Assembly: GCA_036267135.1 (NCBI GenBank)
Contig: DATAWQ010000160.1
Coordinates: forward strand, 6,982-70,981
DNA from: PALSA-505 sp036267135
Lineage (GTDB): Bacteria > Actinomycetota > Actinomycetes > Streptosporangiales > Streptosporangiaceae
DNA: 64,000 bases
Direction: 5' to 3'
Shown here one piece after another: positions 15,962 to 24,358 of the stretch. Position 1 is the stretch's first letter; each line of letters opens with the position of its first letter. The notes under the pieces are model-generated. The model saw nothing but the letters and a program-made list of their open reading frames with translations, ran no database searches and was not told where the DNA came from. The translations under genes and the position numbers were made by a program.

Positions 15962-16717
15962 TCACCCAGATGAGAGCGCTGTCATGGTGTGGACGGCGCA
16001 GCGATCGAGCCGGAAGCAACTTTTGGAGAGAGAACGGAGGAAGGTATCGAAATGCAGGCGTTCCGGATTGACGTGCCGCCCGAATACGAGGATCACCACG
16101 GACGCGGCGCCGGCCAGTTTCAGCGCCGCGGCGGCCGACTGCGCGCTCGCGCCCGAGGCCCATGTGTCGTCGACCAGCAGCACGTTGGCGCCGCGCAGCG
16201 ACGCATCGGACCGGTAACGGCCGACCCGCAGTTCCCTGGGCTGCACCGGGTCATCCCCGCAGGCGGTCAGGCCGGCCCACGGCAACGCGAGATAGGGCTC
16301 GATGAGCGCCCGCAGCGGGTGCACGCCAGGCCGGCCGGCGCCGCTCGGCACCACGGCGACGTGACTGGGTGCGGTCATGCCCGCGGTGGCCCACAGGCAG
16401 GTCCCGTGATCGTGCAGGAAGACCAGCAGCAGCGTGCGCATCGCCGCGCGCGCCTCGTGCCGGTCCGTCGAGGCGGATTTGTACATCCTCAGCCAGCGGG
16501 AGTAGGACGTGCCCGCGATCGAGTACGACAGCGGCACCACCGCGTCGGCCAGCAGCCCGGGCGCGGTCCGGTGGTGCAGGTTGCAACTGAAGCAGCGCGG
16601 GTAACCCGCACGCGCGGGACCTCGGCACACGGGGCAGCAGCCCAGCCCGGCGGGCATCGGGACGCGCAGCCCGGCCGCCTCACCGACGGCCGCCGCGCGC
16701 AGCCGCGACCAGGTCAT
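15962..16717 (-). CDS. ComF-like phosphoribosyltransferase-family protein
   Basis: A 251-residue protein with an N-terminal double CxxC zinc ribbon (CPVC and CFSC, residues 28-46) and a C-terminal phosphoribosyltransferase fold. The PRPP-binding loop is VLLVDDTWASGASAQSA. ComF-family proteins act in DNA uptake in competent bacteria, but actinobacterial members are mostly uncharacterised. The body is longer between the ribbon and the PRPP loop than in short ComF proteins. The ATG at 16717 lacks a strong ribosome binding site. Across about 165 bases upstream of the sigma gene (same strand) there is no clear terminator. The function is unknown, possibly nucleotide or phosphoribosyl chemistry. 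Confidence 0.75.
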   Translation of the reverse strand: MTWSRLRAAAVGEAAGLRVPMPAGLGCCPVCRGPARAGYPRCFSCNLHHRTAPGLLADAVVPLSYSIAGTSYSRWLRMYKSASTDRHEARAAMRTLLLVFLHDHGTCLWATAGMTAPSHVAVVPSGAGRPGVHPLRALIEPYLALPWAGLTACGDDPVQPRELRVGRYRSDASLRGANVLLVDDTWASGASAQSAAAALKLAGAASVVILVFGRHVNPERLHFDTFLRSLSKSCFRLDRCAVHTMTALSSG

Positions 16718-17409
16718 GGTGCCGGGCAGTGCGGTCGCGGAGTCATGAGCCCGATGGTAAGGACGGCCACCGACGATTCACGGTGTCCGCAAACCTCGCG
16801 GCGCTGACCAGCTACCCCACCATCGCCGGGTGGGGACGATATCCCTGCGGCTATCGAATGGATCCACAGCCACTGGTAGAGCGGCCGCTCGGACCGTTAA
16901 TTTCATGATCGCGAGCCCGGCATCGAATGATCACTTCCGGCCGCCCGATGCCATTGCAGAGGCGAGGAACACCTCGGTCATGATCGTTTCATGCCCGAGC
17001 TTTACCTTTGGGTTTTGACCGAACTGGATCAGGGTAGATACCATTTCCCCACCCCACGGTAACCGCCTCTGGTTCGGTGACAGAGATATCACCGCAGCAA
17101 CCTATGAGGTTCACGCCGTCCGGCAATCATGGACCTGAGCTGGGAGAACGTTACCCATTTTAGGGTAAGCGCTTTTATGCTACTCACAGGTTTAGTTACC
17201 GCCGACCACGGAAATCCTTGATTACGAGGGGAACCCGGACCGCCACACCGTGCTCACCAGGTCACTGTAATAGCGGCCATCACAGCCGGTGCCGGACTGG
17301 GCTGACGGAGAAGGGCGAGCTTGGTGAAATTCCCGGCACTGGCACAGGCGCCACTGGCGCACTTGTGTGAGGCTGGTCTTACGGGGGCGATGTTCAAAAC
17401 TTGCAGATC
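16718..17409. other. Lower-GC intergenic region of about 690 bases
   Basis: I see no credible protein gene here. The stretch is clearly more AT-rich than its surroundings. It contains a hairpin CCCCACC/GGTGGGG (16815-16835), a repeat-rich segment with GCATCG/CGATGC arms (about 16919-16951) and a 6-bp inverted repeat TTACCC/GGGTAA (17151-17168). It probably holds the promoter of the downstream ATP-grasp/MFS unit and that of the divergent comF-like gene, and may mark the edge of an acquired segment. Confidence 0.5.
17151..17168. promoter_or_regulatory. Inverted repeat upstream of the ATP-grasp/MFS unit
   Basis: TTACCC, a 6-base AT spacer (ATTTTA) and GGGTAA form a perfect 6-bp inverted repeat about 280 bases before the small ORF. 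Its AT-rich centre makes it a reasonable operator candidate; no bound regulator can be named. Confidence 0.35.
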
Positions 17410-17445
17410 GTGCGTGACCGCGGCGTCCGGGAACAGGGCGCCGTG

Positions 17446-17544
17446 ATGGGAGGCCAGCCGGCGCAGTGGCTGCCGCGCTGGCTTTTCGCTATTTGCAGGT
17501 CCGCCGCCTGCGATTGCGGCTCTCACAAGCTGACGGCGAAGTAA
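17446..17544 (+). CDS. Candidate 32-residue peptide translationally coupled to the ATP-grasp ligase
   Basis: An ATG at 17446 opens a 32-codon frame ending in TAA (17542-17544), only 2 bases before the ATG of the ATP-grasp gene. AACAGGG at 17432-17438 gives acceptable ribosome-binding spacing. A GTG at 17410 would make it 44 residues. The C-terminal half, AICRSAACDCGSHKLTAK, holds three Cys, two Ser and a Thr, reminiscent of a modified-peptide core, while the N-terminal half is Trp/Pro-rich (QWLPRWLF). It could equally be a leader ORF for coupling, or chance. No homologue is recognised. Confidence 0.3.
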   Translation: MGGQPAQWLPRWLFAICRSAACDCGSHKLTAK

Positions 17545-17546
17545 CG

Positions 17547-18890
17547 ATGGGCACGGTCATCCTCGAGCCGGTGTTCCCCGGCCCGAAGATCCGAACTGCC
17601 CACAATGAAATGTTAGTACCCGCTGTGGGACGGCTGGCGGCTGTGGTGTGGCCGTACAGCACCGCCTTGTGGCTGGGCCGCACGCTGCAGCGCCGCGGCT
17701 GGGGCGGTGTCGCCATCGTGCCCGCCGATCATCTGGCTTGTGGCATGCCCGACCTGGAGCAGGTGCTGAAGTCCAGCCACTGGGACCGGGTGCTGACCGA
17801 CCCCGGTGACCCCGACGCGCTCGCCACGGCGCTGCGGGGGGTGGCAGCTGTGCTGCCCGGAGACGAGAGCTCCGTCCCGCTGGCCGAAAGCCTCGCCGCC
17901 CGGCTGGGGCTGCCCGGCAGCGACCCACGGACCTCGGCTTGCCGCACCGACAAGGCAACCATGCAGCAGGCGCTCGAACGCGCCGGGGTGCCACACCCCA
18001 AGACGATACGAGCGAACAGCCTGCCGTCGGCGCTGGCCGCGGCCGAGACGGTCGGCTGGCCGGTGGTGGTCAAGCCGCGGTGGTCGGCCAGCAGCGTGGG
18101 GGTCACCGTCTGCCACAGCCCGGCCGACGTGGCCGCGGCCTGGGCCGCGACCGCGGGGCAGCGCGGCGCGCTGGGCGAGATCACCCGGGTGGTGGCGGTG
18201 CAGGAATACCTGGACGGCCAGAAGTGGACCGTGGACTCCGTCACCGTCACGGTGCCCGGCGCGGCCCGGCCGGTGCACGTGATCACCAGCCTATGGCGCG
18301 AACGCGTCATCGTGACCGGCGGGCACGTCGCCTGGGGCGAATCCTGGCTGGTGCCACCCGCCGCGACCGGCCACGACCAGGCGGCCAGCGAGGTGGCCGA
18401 CTACGCCCAGGCGGTGCTGGACGCGGCCGGGGTGGCCGCCGGGCCGGCCTGCACCGAGATCGTGCTGACCGCCCGCGGGCCCCGGCTGGTCGAGGTGATG
18501 GCCCGGCTGGCCGGCTGCTACCCGGTGCACCTGGTGGAACTGGTCACCGGCCAGAACCAGGTCACCGCCACCGTCGACGCGCTCACCGACGCGCGGGCGT
18601 TCGCGGCCCGGCCGGCGCCCGCCGCCCGCGGCGGCCTGATGGTCGCGCAGGCCTGGCTGATCGCCCCGCACGCCGGTTTCCTCGACGGTGCGTCGCTGCA
18701 GAAGATCGGTGACCTGCCGACGGTGCGGGCGGCATCGGCGGGCCTAGTGCCCGAGGCGGTGGTCGCGCCCACCACGGACACCCCCAGCAGCCCGGGCCGC
18801 CTGGATCTGCTCGGCACCCCCGCCCAGATCCAGCAGGACATCGCCACGGTTCGCGCCCTGGAGCAGGATCTGTACCGGAGGCGCCGATGA
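17547..18890 (+). CDS. ATP-grasp ligase (BacD/L-amino-acid ligase-like)
   Basis: A 447-residue cytosolic ATP-grasp enzyme. The pre-ATP-grasp domain covers residues 1-110. The ATP-binding part has TDKATMQQALERAGVPHPKT, the lysine strand GWPVVVKPRWSASSVGV, EYLDGQKWTVDSV and the metal-binding CTEIVLTARGPRLVEVMARL (Glu-x-Asn/Ala type). The layout is that of ligases joining amino acids or other carboxylates to amines through an acyl-phosphate, such as BacD. The actual substrates are unknown. The ATG at 17547 lies 2 bases after a tiny ORF, and the stop overlaps the start of an MFS transporter (ATGA). A ligase coupled to an exporter, as in bacD-bacE, suggests a small secreted dipeptide-like product. 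It is not biotin-dependent: no carboxylase domains follow. Confidence 0.82.
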   Translation: MGTVILEPVFPGPKIRTAHNEMLVPAVGRLAAVVWPYSTALWLGRTLQRRGWGGVAIVPADHLACGMPDLEQVLKSSHWDRVLTDPGDPDALATALRGVAAVLPGDESSVPLAESLAARLGLPGSDPRTSACRTDKATMQQALERAGVPHPKTIRANSLPSALAAAETVGWPVVVKPRWSASSVGVTVCHSPADVAAAWAATAGQRGALGEITRVVAVQEYLDGQKWTVDSVTVTVPGAARPVHVITSLWRERVIVTGGHVAWGESWLVPPAATGHDQAASEVADYAQAVLDAAGVAAGPACTEIVLTARGPRLVEVMARLAGCYPVHLVELVTGQNQVTATVDALTDARAFAARPAPAARGGLMVAQAWLIAPHAGFLDGASLQKIGDLPTVRAASAGLVPEAVVAPTTDTPSSPGRLDLLGTPAQIQQDIATVRALEQDLYRRRR

Positions 18891-20173
18891 GGTCCTGGTG
18901 GACCGGCACCGGCGGCCCACCCGACCTGTCACTGGCGCGGCTGACCGTCGCGCAAGCCGCCGGGCAGGCGGGCACCTGGGCCGGCTACACCGCCGCCCTG
19001 CCCATTGCCCTGGCCGATCCACACCCCGCGGCCGCGCTCAGCGCCATCACCGCGGTCTGGGGCCTCCCGTCCATCGCGGCCCGGCTGACCGGCGGAGCGA
19101 TCGACCGGTACGGACCCCGCCGCATTGGGGCCGCGGCCTGGGCCCTGGCCGCCCTCGCCGCCGCGATGGCCGCACTCGTCCACCTGTCGCTGCCCGGGCT
19201 GCTGGTGGTGCTGGCCGTCGTGGCGGCGGGCGGCACCTGGGGGGTGGCCGCCGGTGAGGCCGCCCCGACCTGGCTGCCCGGCCGCCCCGACCTGGCCGCC
19301 GCCGGGTCCTGGCTGGTCGTCGCCGGGAGCGTGCCGCTGGCCCTCGGCCCGGTCGGCGCCACCAACCTGACCGCCCACGCCGGTGACCGGGCCACCTGGA
19401 CCCTGGTCGCCGCCCTGTCTGTCGTCGCCGCGGTGGCCACTTTGGCCGTGCCCGCCACCCGGCCGCCCGGCGCGGCGCGGGCCCGGTCGCACCGGCGCGT
19501 CCCGGCCCCGATGCTGGCGGTGCTCACGGTCACCGCCGCTCTGTACGCCAGCATGGGGGTGATCACCGTCCTGGAGCCGCTGTACGTCCGCCAGGTTCTG
19601 GCCGCCCCGCTCACCGTCTACGGCTGGCTGCTGGCCGTCTGGGCCGGGGCCGGGACTGCTGTCGCCGTGCTGGCGGGGCGGTGGCGCCGCCTGGCCCGCG
19701 CACCCATCTGGGCCGCCGTCGCCGTCACCGCGGCCGGGCAGGTTCTCTACCTCGGCACTGCGGTCCTGGCCGCCGCGTTCGCCGGCGCGGCCCTGTTCGG
19801 CGCCGGCGCCGCCCTGTTCCGCCTGTCGGCCCGGGCCGTCATCGTGGACACCATCCCCGAAGGCGAGCACGGCCGGGCGCTCAGCTGGTGGGAGACCGTC
19901 CAGTGCGCATCCTTTGCCGCCCCCGCCGTGGCCACCGGCCCGCTGGTCGCCATCGTCGGCTTGCGGGTCGTCCTGGCCTGCTGCGGTTTGTTCACCGCCG
20001 CCGTGGCCGCTCTCGCCGGGATCAGGCCAGCCGGGGTCAGGCCAGCACAGCCTGGACGCTGCGCACCGCGTCGGTCACCGGGGCCAGCGCCTGGTCGGCC
20101 GGCAGCTCCGCTTCGGCCGGGGGCGAGGTGCCGTTCCGCACCGAGGCGGCCGTCCGGTCCAGCACGCCGGTGA
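18887..20173 (+). CDS. MFS transporter, probable exporter of the ATP-grasp product
   Basis: A 428-residue major facilitator with about 11-12 transmembrane helices. The loop 2-3 motif GGAIDRYGPRRIGAAAW (MFS motif A-like) and a second-half equivalent (VLAGRWRRLARAPIW) are visible. It starts inside the stop of the ATP-grasp gene (ATGA), so the two are co-translated. The family exports small molecules; by analogy with BacE it may confer self-protection. The C-terminal 45 residues after GIRPAG are Arg/Pro-rich and read through the 3' end of the convergent FUSC gene for 137 bases, which looks like loss of an earlier stop and not a functional domain. Confidence 0.83.
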   Translation: MRSWWTGTGGPPDLSLARLTVAQAAGQAGTWAGYTAALPIALADPHPAAALSAITAVWGLPSIAARLTGGAIDRYGPRRIGAAAWALAALAAAMAALVHLSLPGLLVVLAVVAAGGTWGVAAGEAAPTWLPGRPDLAAAGSWLVVAGSVPLALGPVGATNLTAHAGDRATWTLVAALSVVAAVATLAVPATRPPGAARARSHRRVPAPMLAVLTVTAALYASMGVITVLEPLYVRQVLAAPLTVYGWLLAVWAGAGTAVAVLAGRWRRLARAPIWAAVAVTAAGQVLYLGTAVLAAAFAGAALFGAGAALFRLSARAVIVDTIPEGEHGRALSWWETVQCASFAAPAVATGPLVAIVGLRVVLACCGLFTAAVAALAGIRPAGVRPAQPGRCAPRRSPGPAPGRPAAPLRPGARCRSAPRRPSGPARR

Positions 20174-21926
20174 GCTGGCGGACCGCGCCGGGCGCCGGGG
20201 CGGGTGCGCCGTGCTCGCGGGTGAGCGCGGTCGCGGTGACCGCGTCCATGACCTGTTCCAGGCCCACCAGCGCGGGCCACCACGCGGTGGCCTGGCGGCT
20301 GAGCGCGGGCGGCTCGGACATCGCGCGCTGGAACTCGGCGTGCAGGTCGGACAGCTCGCGGTGGGTCTGCCTGCGCAGCCGGCCCCGGTCGGCCGAGGTC
20401 TGGATCAGCGCCCGCTCGGTGTACCTGGCCACGTGGTCGATGGCCTCGGCGAGCTGGCTCGGCACGCGCGCGTGCCAGCTCGACGGCCACGGAGCGTACC
20501 CGACGAGCAGCGCGACCGCGCAGCCGATCAGGGTGTCGATCAGCCGCGCCTCGGCCAAGTGCCAGCCGCCCCGGTCCAGCAGGTCGATGAGCACGACCAC
20601 CAGCGGGGTCAAGAACGTGGACAGCAGGCCGTAGTTGCGGCTGCGCCCGTAGGGCAGCAGCGCGGCCAGCACCGCGAACGGGATCAGCAGCCAGGGCCCG
20701 TACGGCACGATGGCCAGGATGACCGCGCCGAGCACGGCCCCCACGACCGTGCCGATGCCGCGCTGCAGCGCCCGGGCGAACACCGAGCCGAAGTCCGGCT
20801 TGAGCACGATGGCCACGGTCAGCACGACCCAGTAGGACCGCTGCAGCGGCAGGATCTCGCTCACCACCGCGGCCACCCCCATGCTGGCCATCAGCCGCAG
20901 CGCGAACAGCCGCACCAGCCTGCCCGCCCGGATCTTGTCCAGCCCGTCGCCCAGCCGCTCGCGGCGGCCGCGCGGCGGCGGCTGCGGCTCGTCGGGCAGG
21001 CCTTTGCCGGCGACCAGCCGGGCCGCGCCCTTGAGCGCGTCGCACAGCACCTGCGCGGTCGGCTGGCCGTCCCAGCACGGCGGGATGGCCGGGGGCGGCA
21101 TCCCTTGCTCGATCGCGTCCGCGAGGTCGTCGAGCGTGTTCGCGATCTGCGGCGGCGGGGCCGCGCCAGCGACGCTGAGCGCGGTCGCCGCCTCGCTGAT
21201 CGGGTGGGTCTGGTTGAGCAGCGCGCCGAGGCGCTGCAGCCGGGCGTCCGCCCCGGCCATGCCCGACCGCGAGGTCAGCAACTGGTCGTAGGCCACCGCG
21301 AGCGCGGCTGTCACCGCCCGCCTGCGGGTCAGGTACTGGCCGGTCCCGACGGCGCGCAGCCGGGCCGCCTGGGCCCGGTACACGTCGGCGACCGCGTGCT
21401 GCTCGGCCGCGCGCGGATACAGCAGCCAGCCCGGGATGATCAGGATCATCGACCAGGCCACCCCGATGAGGAACTCCAGCGGCCCGCTCCACCACGGCCG
21501 CAGCCCACCCAGCGGCCCGAAGCCGAACGCGGTGTACACCAGCAACTGCAGCCCGGTGACCGAGCCGATGCTGCCAAGGTCGCTGATCACCACGGATACG
21601 CCGGCGATCACGACGAGGACGACCACGGCGATCCAGCCGCGGCCGTGGATGAGGGTCCCGATGGTCAGGCCGACGGCGCCGCCGAACACGGTGGCCGAGC
21701 CCACCCGCCTGACGCGGGCCCGGTACGGGCCGCCTACGTCCACGGTCACCGCGATCAGCCCGCCTATCGCGGGCAGCAGCCCGAGCGTCAGCTCGTCGCT
21801 GAGCAGCCCGGCGGCCAGCGGCACGCAGATGGCCAGGGCAGCCCGCACCATCAGCGGCCAGGGGACCGGCGCCCGGCGTGGCCGTACGATCTCGACCAGC
21901 CATTGCGGGGCGACCGCGTCACGCAC
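20037..21926 (-). CDS. FUSC-family (fusaric acid resistance/YccS-like) membrane protein
   Basis: A 629-residue protein with two membrane blocks (about residues 22-170 and 340-480), each of 5-6 helices, and cytosolic helical regions between and after them. The second block contains QRSYWVVLTVAIVLKPDFGS and RALQRGIGTVVGAVLGAVIL, a signature of the FUSC/YccS/aromatic-acid-exporter-like family. The role is probably export of aromatic or weak acids, or envelope homeostasis; the substrate is unknown. The gene converges with the MFS gene, and their ends overlap by 137 bases. No ribosome binding site decides the start at ATG 21926. Confidence 0.85.
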   Translation of the reverse strand: MRDAVAPQWLVEIVRPRRAPVPWPLMVRAALAICVPLAAGLLSDELTLGLLPAIGGLIAVTVDVGGPYRARVRRVGSATVFGGAVGLTIGTLIHGRGWIAVVVLVVIAGVSVVISDLGSIGSVTGLQLLVYTAFGFGPLGGLRPWWSGPLEFLIGVAWSMILIIPGWLLYPRAAEQHAVADVYRAQAARLRAVGTGQYLTRRRAVTAALAVAYDQLLTSRSGMAGADARLQRLGALLNQTHPISEAATALSVAGAAPPPQIANTLDDLADAIEQGMPPPAIPPCWDGQPTAQVLCDALKGAARLVAGKGLPDEPQPPPRGRRERLGDGLDKIRAGRLVRLFALRLMASMGVAAVVSEILPLQRSYWVVLTVAIVLKPDFGSVFARALQRGIGTVVGAVLGAVILAIVPYGPWLLIPFAVLAALLPYGRSRNYGLLSTFLTPLVVVLIDLLDRGGWHLAEARLIDTLIGCAVALLVGYAPWPSSWHARVPSQLAEAIDHVARYTERALIQTSADRGRLRRQTHRELSDLHAEFQRAMSEPPALSRQATAWWPALVGLEQVMDAVTATALTREHGAPAPAPGAVRQLTGVLDRTAASVRNGTSPPAEAELPADQALAPVTDAVRSVQAVLA

Positions 21927-22033
21927 CCTGGCGGCCTGCCGTGGCAGCTCTCTCAGCGTGTCTCCCGTTGATGGTCAGGCGTCAGCGCCCTATCGCGGCC
22001 TCCCTATTGTCGTCCTGGCCGTTCCGGCCGGTC

Positions 22034-22228
22034 TTACTTCTTGAACGCGTCGCGGATGTTCTTGCCCGCGTCCTTCACCTGCTCGCCGACCTGCTTGGTC
22101 GAACCGGCGACGCGGTCGCCCTGGCCTTCGGCCTCCAGCCGCTGGTTTCCGACGGTCCGGCCCACGTCCTGCTTGGCCCGGCCCTTGCCCATCTGCAGCT
22201 TGTTCTTGAGCTTGTCCATGAATCCCAT
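22034..22228 (-). CDS. CsbD family stress-response protein
   Basis: A 64-residue highly charged protein starting MGFMDKLKNKLQMGKGRAKQ. The pattern of Lys/Gly/Asp repeats (GKGRAKQDVGRTVGNQRLEA, then DRVAGSTKQVGEQVKDAGK) is that of CsbD-like proteins, whose transcription is often under general stress sigma factors. The molecular function is unknown. The ATG at 22228 has a good GGGAGG site at 22235-22240 on the minus strand; the in-frame start at 22270 is therefore unlikely. Confidence 0.9.
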   Translation of the reverse strand: MGFMDKLKNKLQMGKGRAKQDVGRTVGNQRLEAEGQGDRVAGSTKQVGEQVKDAGKNIRDAFKK

Positions 22229-22305
22229 GTCACGCCTCCCGTTGTTGTCCCGCGTGAGCTGCCCACCCAACGCCGAACTATGCGCGCGGACCAGCCGCCG
22301 GGCGC

Positions 22306-22788
22306 CTAGGAGGCGAGAGCGGTGAGCTGCGCGGTGATCGCGGAGGCGCGCGGGAAGGTGAGGCCGACCAGGGTCACGTGTTTCCAGCGCAGCACGCCGC
22401 CGGAGTCGATGACGAACACCGAACGGCGCAGCGCGGACGAGCCGAGCCCGATCCCGTACTGCCTGGTCACCGCCAGCTCGGTGTCGGCCAGCAGCGGGAA
22501 GCCCAGGTTGTGCTTGCGGGCGAAATCCTCGTGGCTGTCCAGCCCTTGCGGGCTGATACCCCAGACGGTGGCATTCAGCGAGGTGAACGCGTTCAGTTCG
22601 CTGGTGTAGGAGCAGAGCTGCCGGGTGCAGACCGACGTGTTGTCTCCCGGGTAGAAGGCCAGCACCAGCGGCTTACCACGCTGGGCCGACAGCAGGTAAT
22701 CGGCGCGCTCCGCCTGCTCGCCGGACAGTTTCACGCCGGGAAGTGTGAAGTCCGGCGCAGCGGCGCCGACCTTGGGTGACTTGGCCAC
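22306..22788 (-). CDS. bcp: Peroxiredoxin of the Bcp/PrxQ type
   Basis: A 160-residue thioredoxin-fold peroxidase that reduces peroxides using thiol reductants. The active site FYPGDNTSVCTRQLC has peroxidatic Cys54 and a likely resolving Cys59 five residues on, the atypical 2-Cys PrxQ arrangement. AAPDFTLPGV at the N-terminus and FVIDSGGVLRWKHV near the end fit the AhpC/TSA family. The ATG at 22788 is followed by the usual short polar N-terminus. It lies alone on the minus strand upstream of csbD, separated by 77 bases. Confidence 0.92.
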   Translation of the reverse strand: MAKSPKVGAAAPDFTLPGVKLSGEQAERADYLLSAQRGKPLVLAFYPGDNTSVCTRQLCSYTSELNAFTSLNATVWGISPQGLDSHEDFARKHNLGFPLLADTELAVTRQYGIGLGSSALRRSVFVIDSGGVLRWKHVTLVGLTFPRASAITAQLTALAS

Positions 22789-22938
22789 GGAAGCCTCCGG
22801 CCTGGTGACAGCGGGACGGGGTCATTCATAGCGCATTCGGCGCCATCGCCGGATCGGTTCGGCTCGCTGGCCTCGGCTCCAGTCGCTCGAGCGTCCACCG
22901 TGGTGGCGCCAGCCGTTCATTTTCCTCATGGGGTAACT

Positions 22939-23259
22939 TCACCGCCAGCCCGGCCGGTCTCGCGGGCCTGGCTGGTTGGGTGGGCCTGGCCTGGTCTGCG
23001 GGGGGTGGCGGGGCGGCGGCACTTGCATCCCGGCCGACCGCTCGGTGCTGTGCATCTTCGCGCTCAACTCACCCGGCGTGGCGGCGGTGATCACGGTGCC
23101 GCGCGGCGTCTGGAACAGCGGAAACGCGACGTAGCGGCGGGTGTAGCAGCCCCACATGACCAGCCAGCGGCCGTGGTCGCGCTGAAGCTGGGCGGCTGCC
23201 TGACGGCAGGCGTCCTCATTGCGTTGATCACGTGGACCAGGATTGGGGTTTGGAATCAC
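22939..23259 (-). CDS. Small conserved actinobacterial protein of unknown function
   Basis: A 106-residue protein whose first 75 residues look structured (CRQAAAQLQRDHGRWLVMWG, then CYTRRYVAFPLF and GTVITAATPGELSAKM) and whose tail is Pro/Arg-rich. I recall similar short proteins with the W-MWG-Y-R--AFPLF pattern in filamentous actinomycetes, without known function. The GTG at 23259 is preceded by TGGAG on the minus strand, which supports translation. It has no signal peptide or membrane segment. Confidence 0.68.
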   Translation of the reverse strand: MIPNPNPGPRDQRNEDACRQAAAQLQRDHGRWLVMWGCYTRRYVAFPLFQTPRGTVITAATPGELSAKMHSTERSAGMQVPPPRHPPQTRPGPPNQPGPRDRPGWR

Positions 23260-23427
23260 GACGGCTCCAGGCCGAACGATACAGTCCCTTCTGCCCCAGC
23301 GCTGACCACACTGCCGCTAATCCGGTGAATACGTCTGATCTCTCGCCGCGCACCAATCTGATCCCAGGTCACTGACTTCCCCGCGGGGCAAAGCCGTAGG
23401 CACTACCCTGCGGGTTGTTACCGTCGG

Positions 23428-23456
23428 GACCTGGGTATTTGCCGAAAGGCCAGGTC
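23428..23456 (+). promoter_or_regulatory. Leader hairpin before the DUF4389 gene
   Basis: GACCTGG and CCAGGTC form a 7-bp stem with a 15-base loop, ending 27 bases before the ATG at 23484. It could be an mRNA leader structure or an operator. Confidence 0.35.
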
Positions 23457-23483
23457 GCAAACGCCGAGGATTCGGGGACACTG

Positions 23484-24116
23484 ATGACCAACTATCCGCC
23501 CGGGGGCAACCCGCCGCCCGATCAACCGCAGGATCCCGGCTACGGCGTCCCCGGGTACGGCGGCCCCGGCCCCGGGTACGGGGGTCAGGACCCGGCCTAC
23601 GGCGGTCCGCCAGGACCTGGCTACGGTGCTCCCGGCCCGGGCTACGACCCGTCCGCCGGCCCTGATTACGGCGCCCCTGGCCCGGGCTACGACCCGGGCT
23701 ACGGTCAGGCGCCTGGCCAGCAGGCACCGGGTCAGCCGCCGTACTACCAGGGGGGGACGGGCCCGGGCTACGCGCTGGAGCCGTCGCGGGCCTACGGTCC
23801 GGCGCACGGCCAGGCGTACCCGGTGCAGCTCTCGGTCGAGTACCCCGAGCAGAGCTCGCGCGTGCTCGCCGGGCTGAGCATCCCGTTCTTCCTGCTTCGC
23901 CTGATCATGCTGATCCCGGCCCTGTTCGTGCTGTACTTCGTGGGCATCGCCGCCGCGGTGGTGGCCTGGATCGCCTGCTGGGCCGTGCTGTTCAGCGGTC
24001 GATACCCGCCGGCCTTCCACAGCTTCGTCACCGGCTACCTACGGTGGTCGACCAGAACCACATGTTTCCTCTACGGCTTGACCGACCAGTACCCACCGTT
24101 CAGCCTGGAACCGTGA
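23484..24116 (+). CDS. DUF4389-type membrane protein with PGY-rich N-terminus
   Basis: A 210-residue protein. Residues 1-115 are a low-complexity Pro-Gly-Tyr repeat region (units like GPGYG and APGPGYD). The C-terminal 95 residues match DUF4389: PVQLSVEYPEQSSRVLAGLS, two transmembrane helices (SIPFFLLRLIMLIPALFVL and IAAAVVAWIACWAVLF), then SGRYPPAFHSFVTGYLRWST and YGLTDQYPPFSL. The function is unknown. The Pro/Gly/Tyr region is typical of cytosolic disordered tails of actinobacterial membrane proteins. The ATG at 23484 is preceded by a purine-rich GAGGATTCGGGG. Confidence 0.83.
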   Translation: MTNYPPGGNPPPDQPQDPGYGVPGYGGPGPGYGGQDPAYGGPPGPGYGAPGPGYDPSAGPDYGAPGPGYDPGYGQAPGQQAPGQPPYYQGGTGPGYALEPSRAYGPAHGQAYPVQLSVEYPEQSSRVLAGLSIPFFLLRLIMLIPALFVLYFVGIAAAVVAWIACWAVLFSGRYPPAFHSFVTGYLRWSTRTTCFLYGLTDQYPPFSLEP

Positions 24117-24358
24117 CCGTTTCGCCCGTGCTCAATCAGCCCGTGCTCAGCCCGGAGTCCGGACAGCGCCGTCCGGTGCCCGCGTGGTTACCACGGTTCC
24201 CTGAGGCCTCTCCCGTTACCTCACGGTGCGTAACCGAATACGCGGGGTGGTTCTGTGCAGGTCGCGGCGGTGTAGCCTGGAGCGCGGGGCATTGTGCAGT
24301 TTCGTGCGCACGATGTGCCATGCATGGCTGCGCTGACCGAGTCAAGGGGTACTGATCG

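Noticed and set aside
16830..17018. 62-residue plus-strand ORF in the lower-GC gap
   Set aside because: Codon use and composition are not gene-like, and no ribosome binding site is present.
17254..17526. 90-residue minus-strand ORF ending in a Cys/Ser-containing segment
   Set aside because: No ribosome binding site or homologue is recognised, and it overlaps the better-placed small ORF on the plus strand.
19914..21971. Long plus-strand open frame opposite the FUSC gene
   Set aside because: Its composition is dominated by Arg, Gly, Gln and His with no recognisable segments; the minus strand encodes a clear FUSC protein.
23500..23780. Tandem repeat in the DUF4389 gene
   Set aside because: It is ordinary PGY low-complexity coding sequence, as often seen in actinobacterial membrane proteins.
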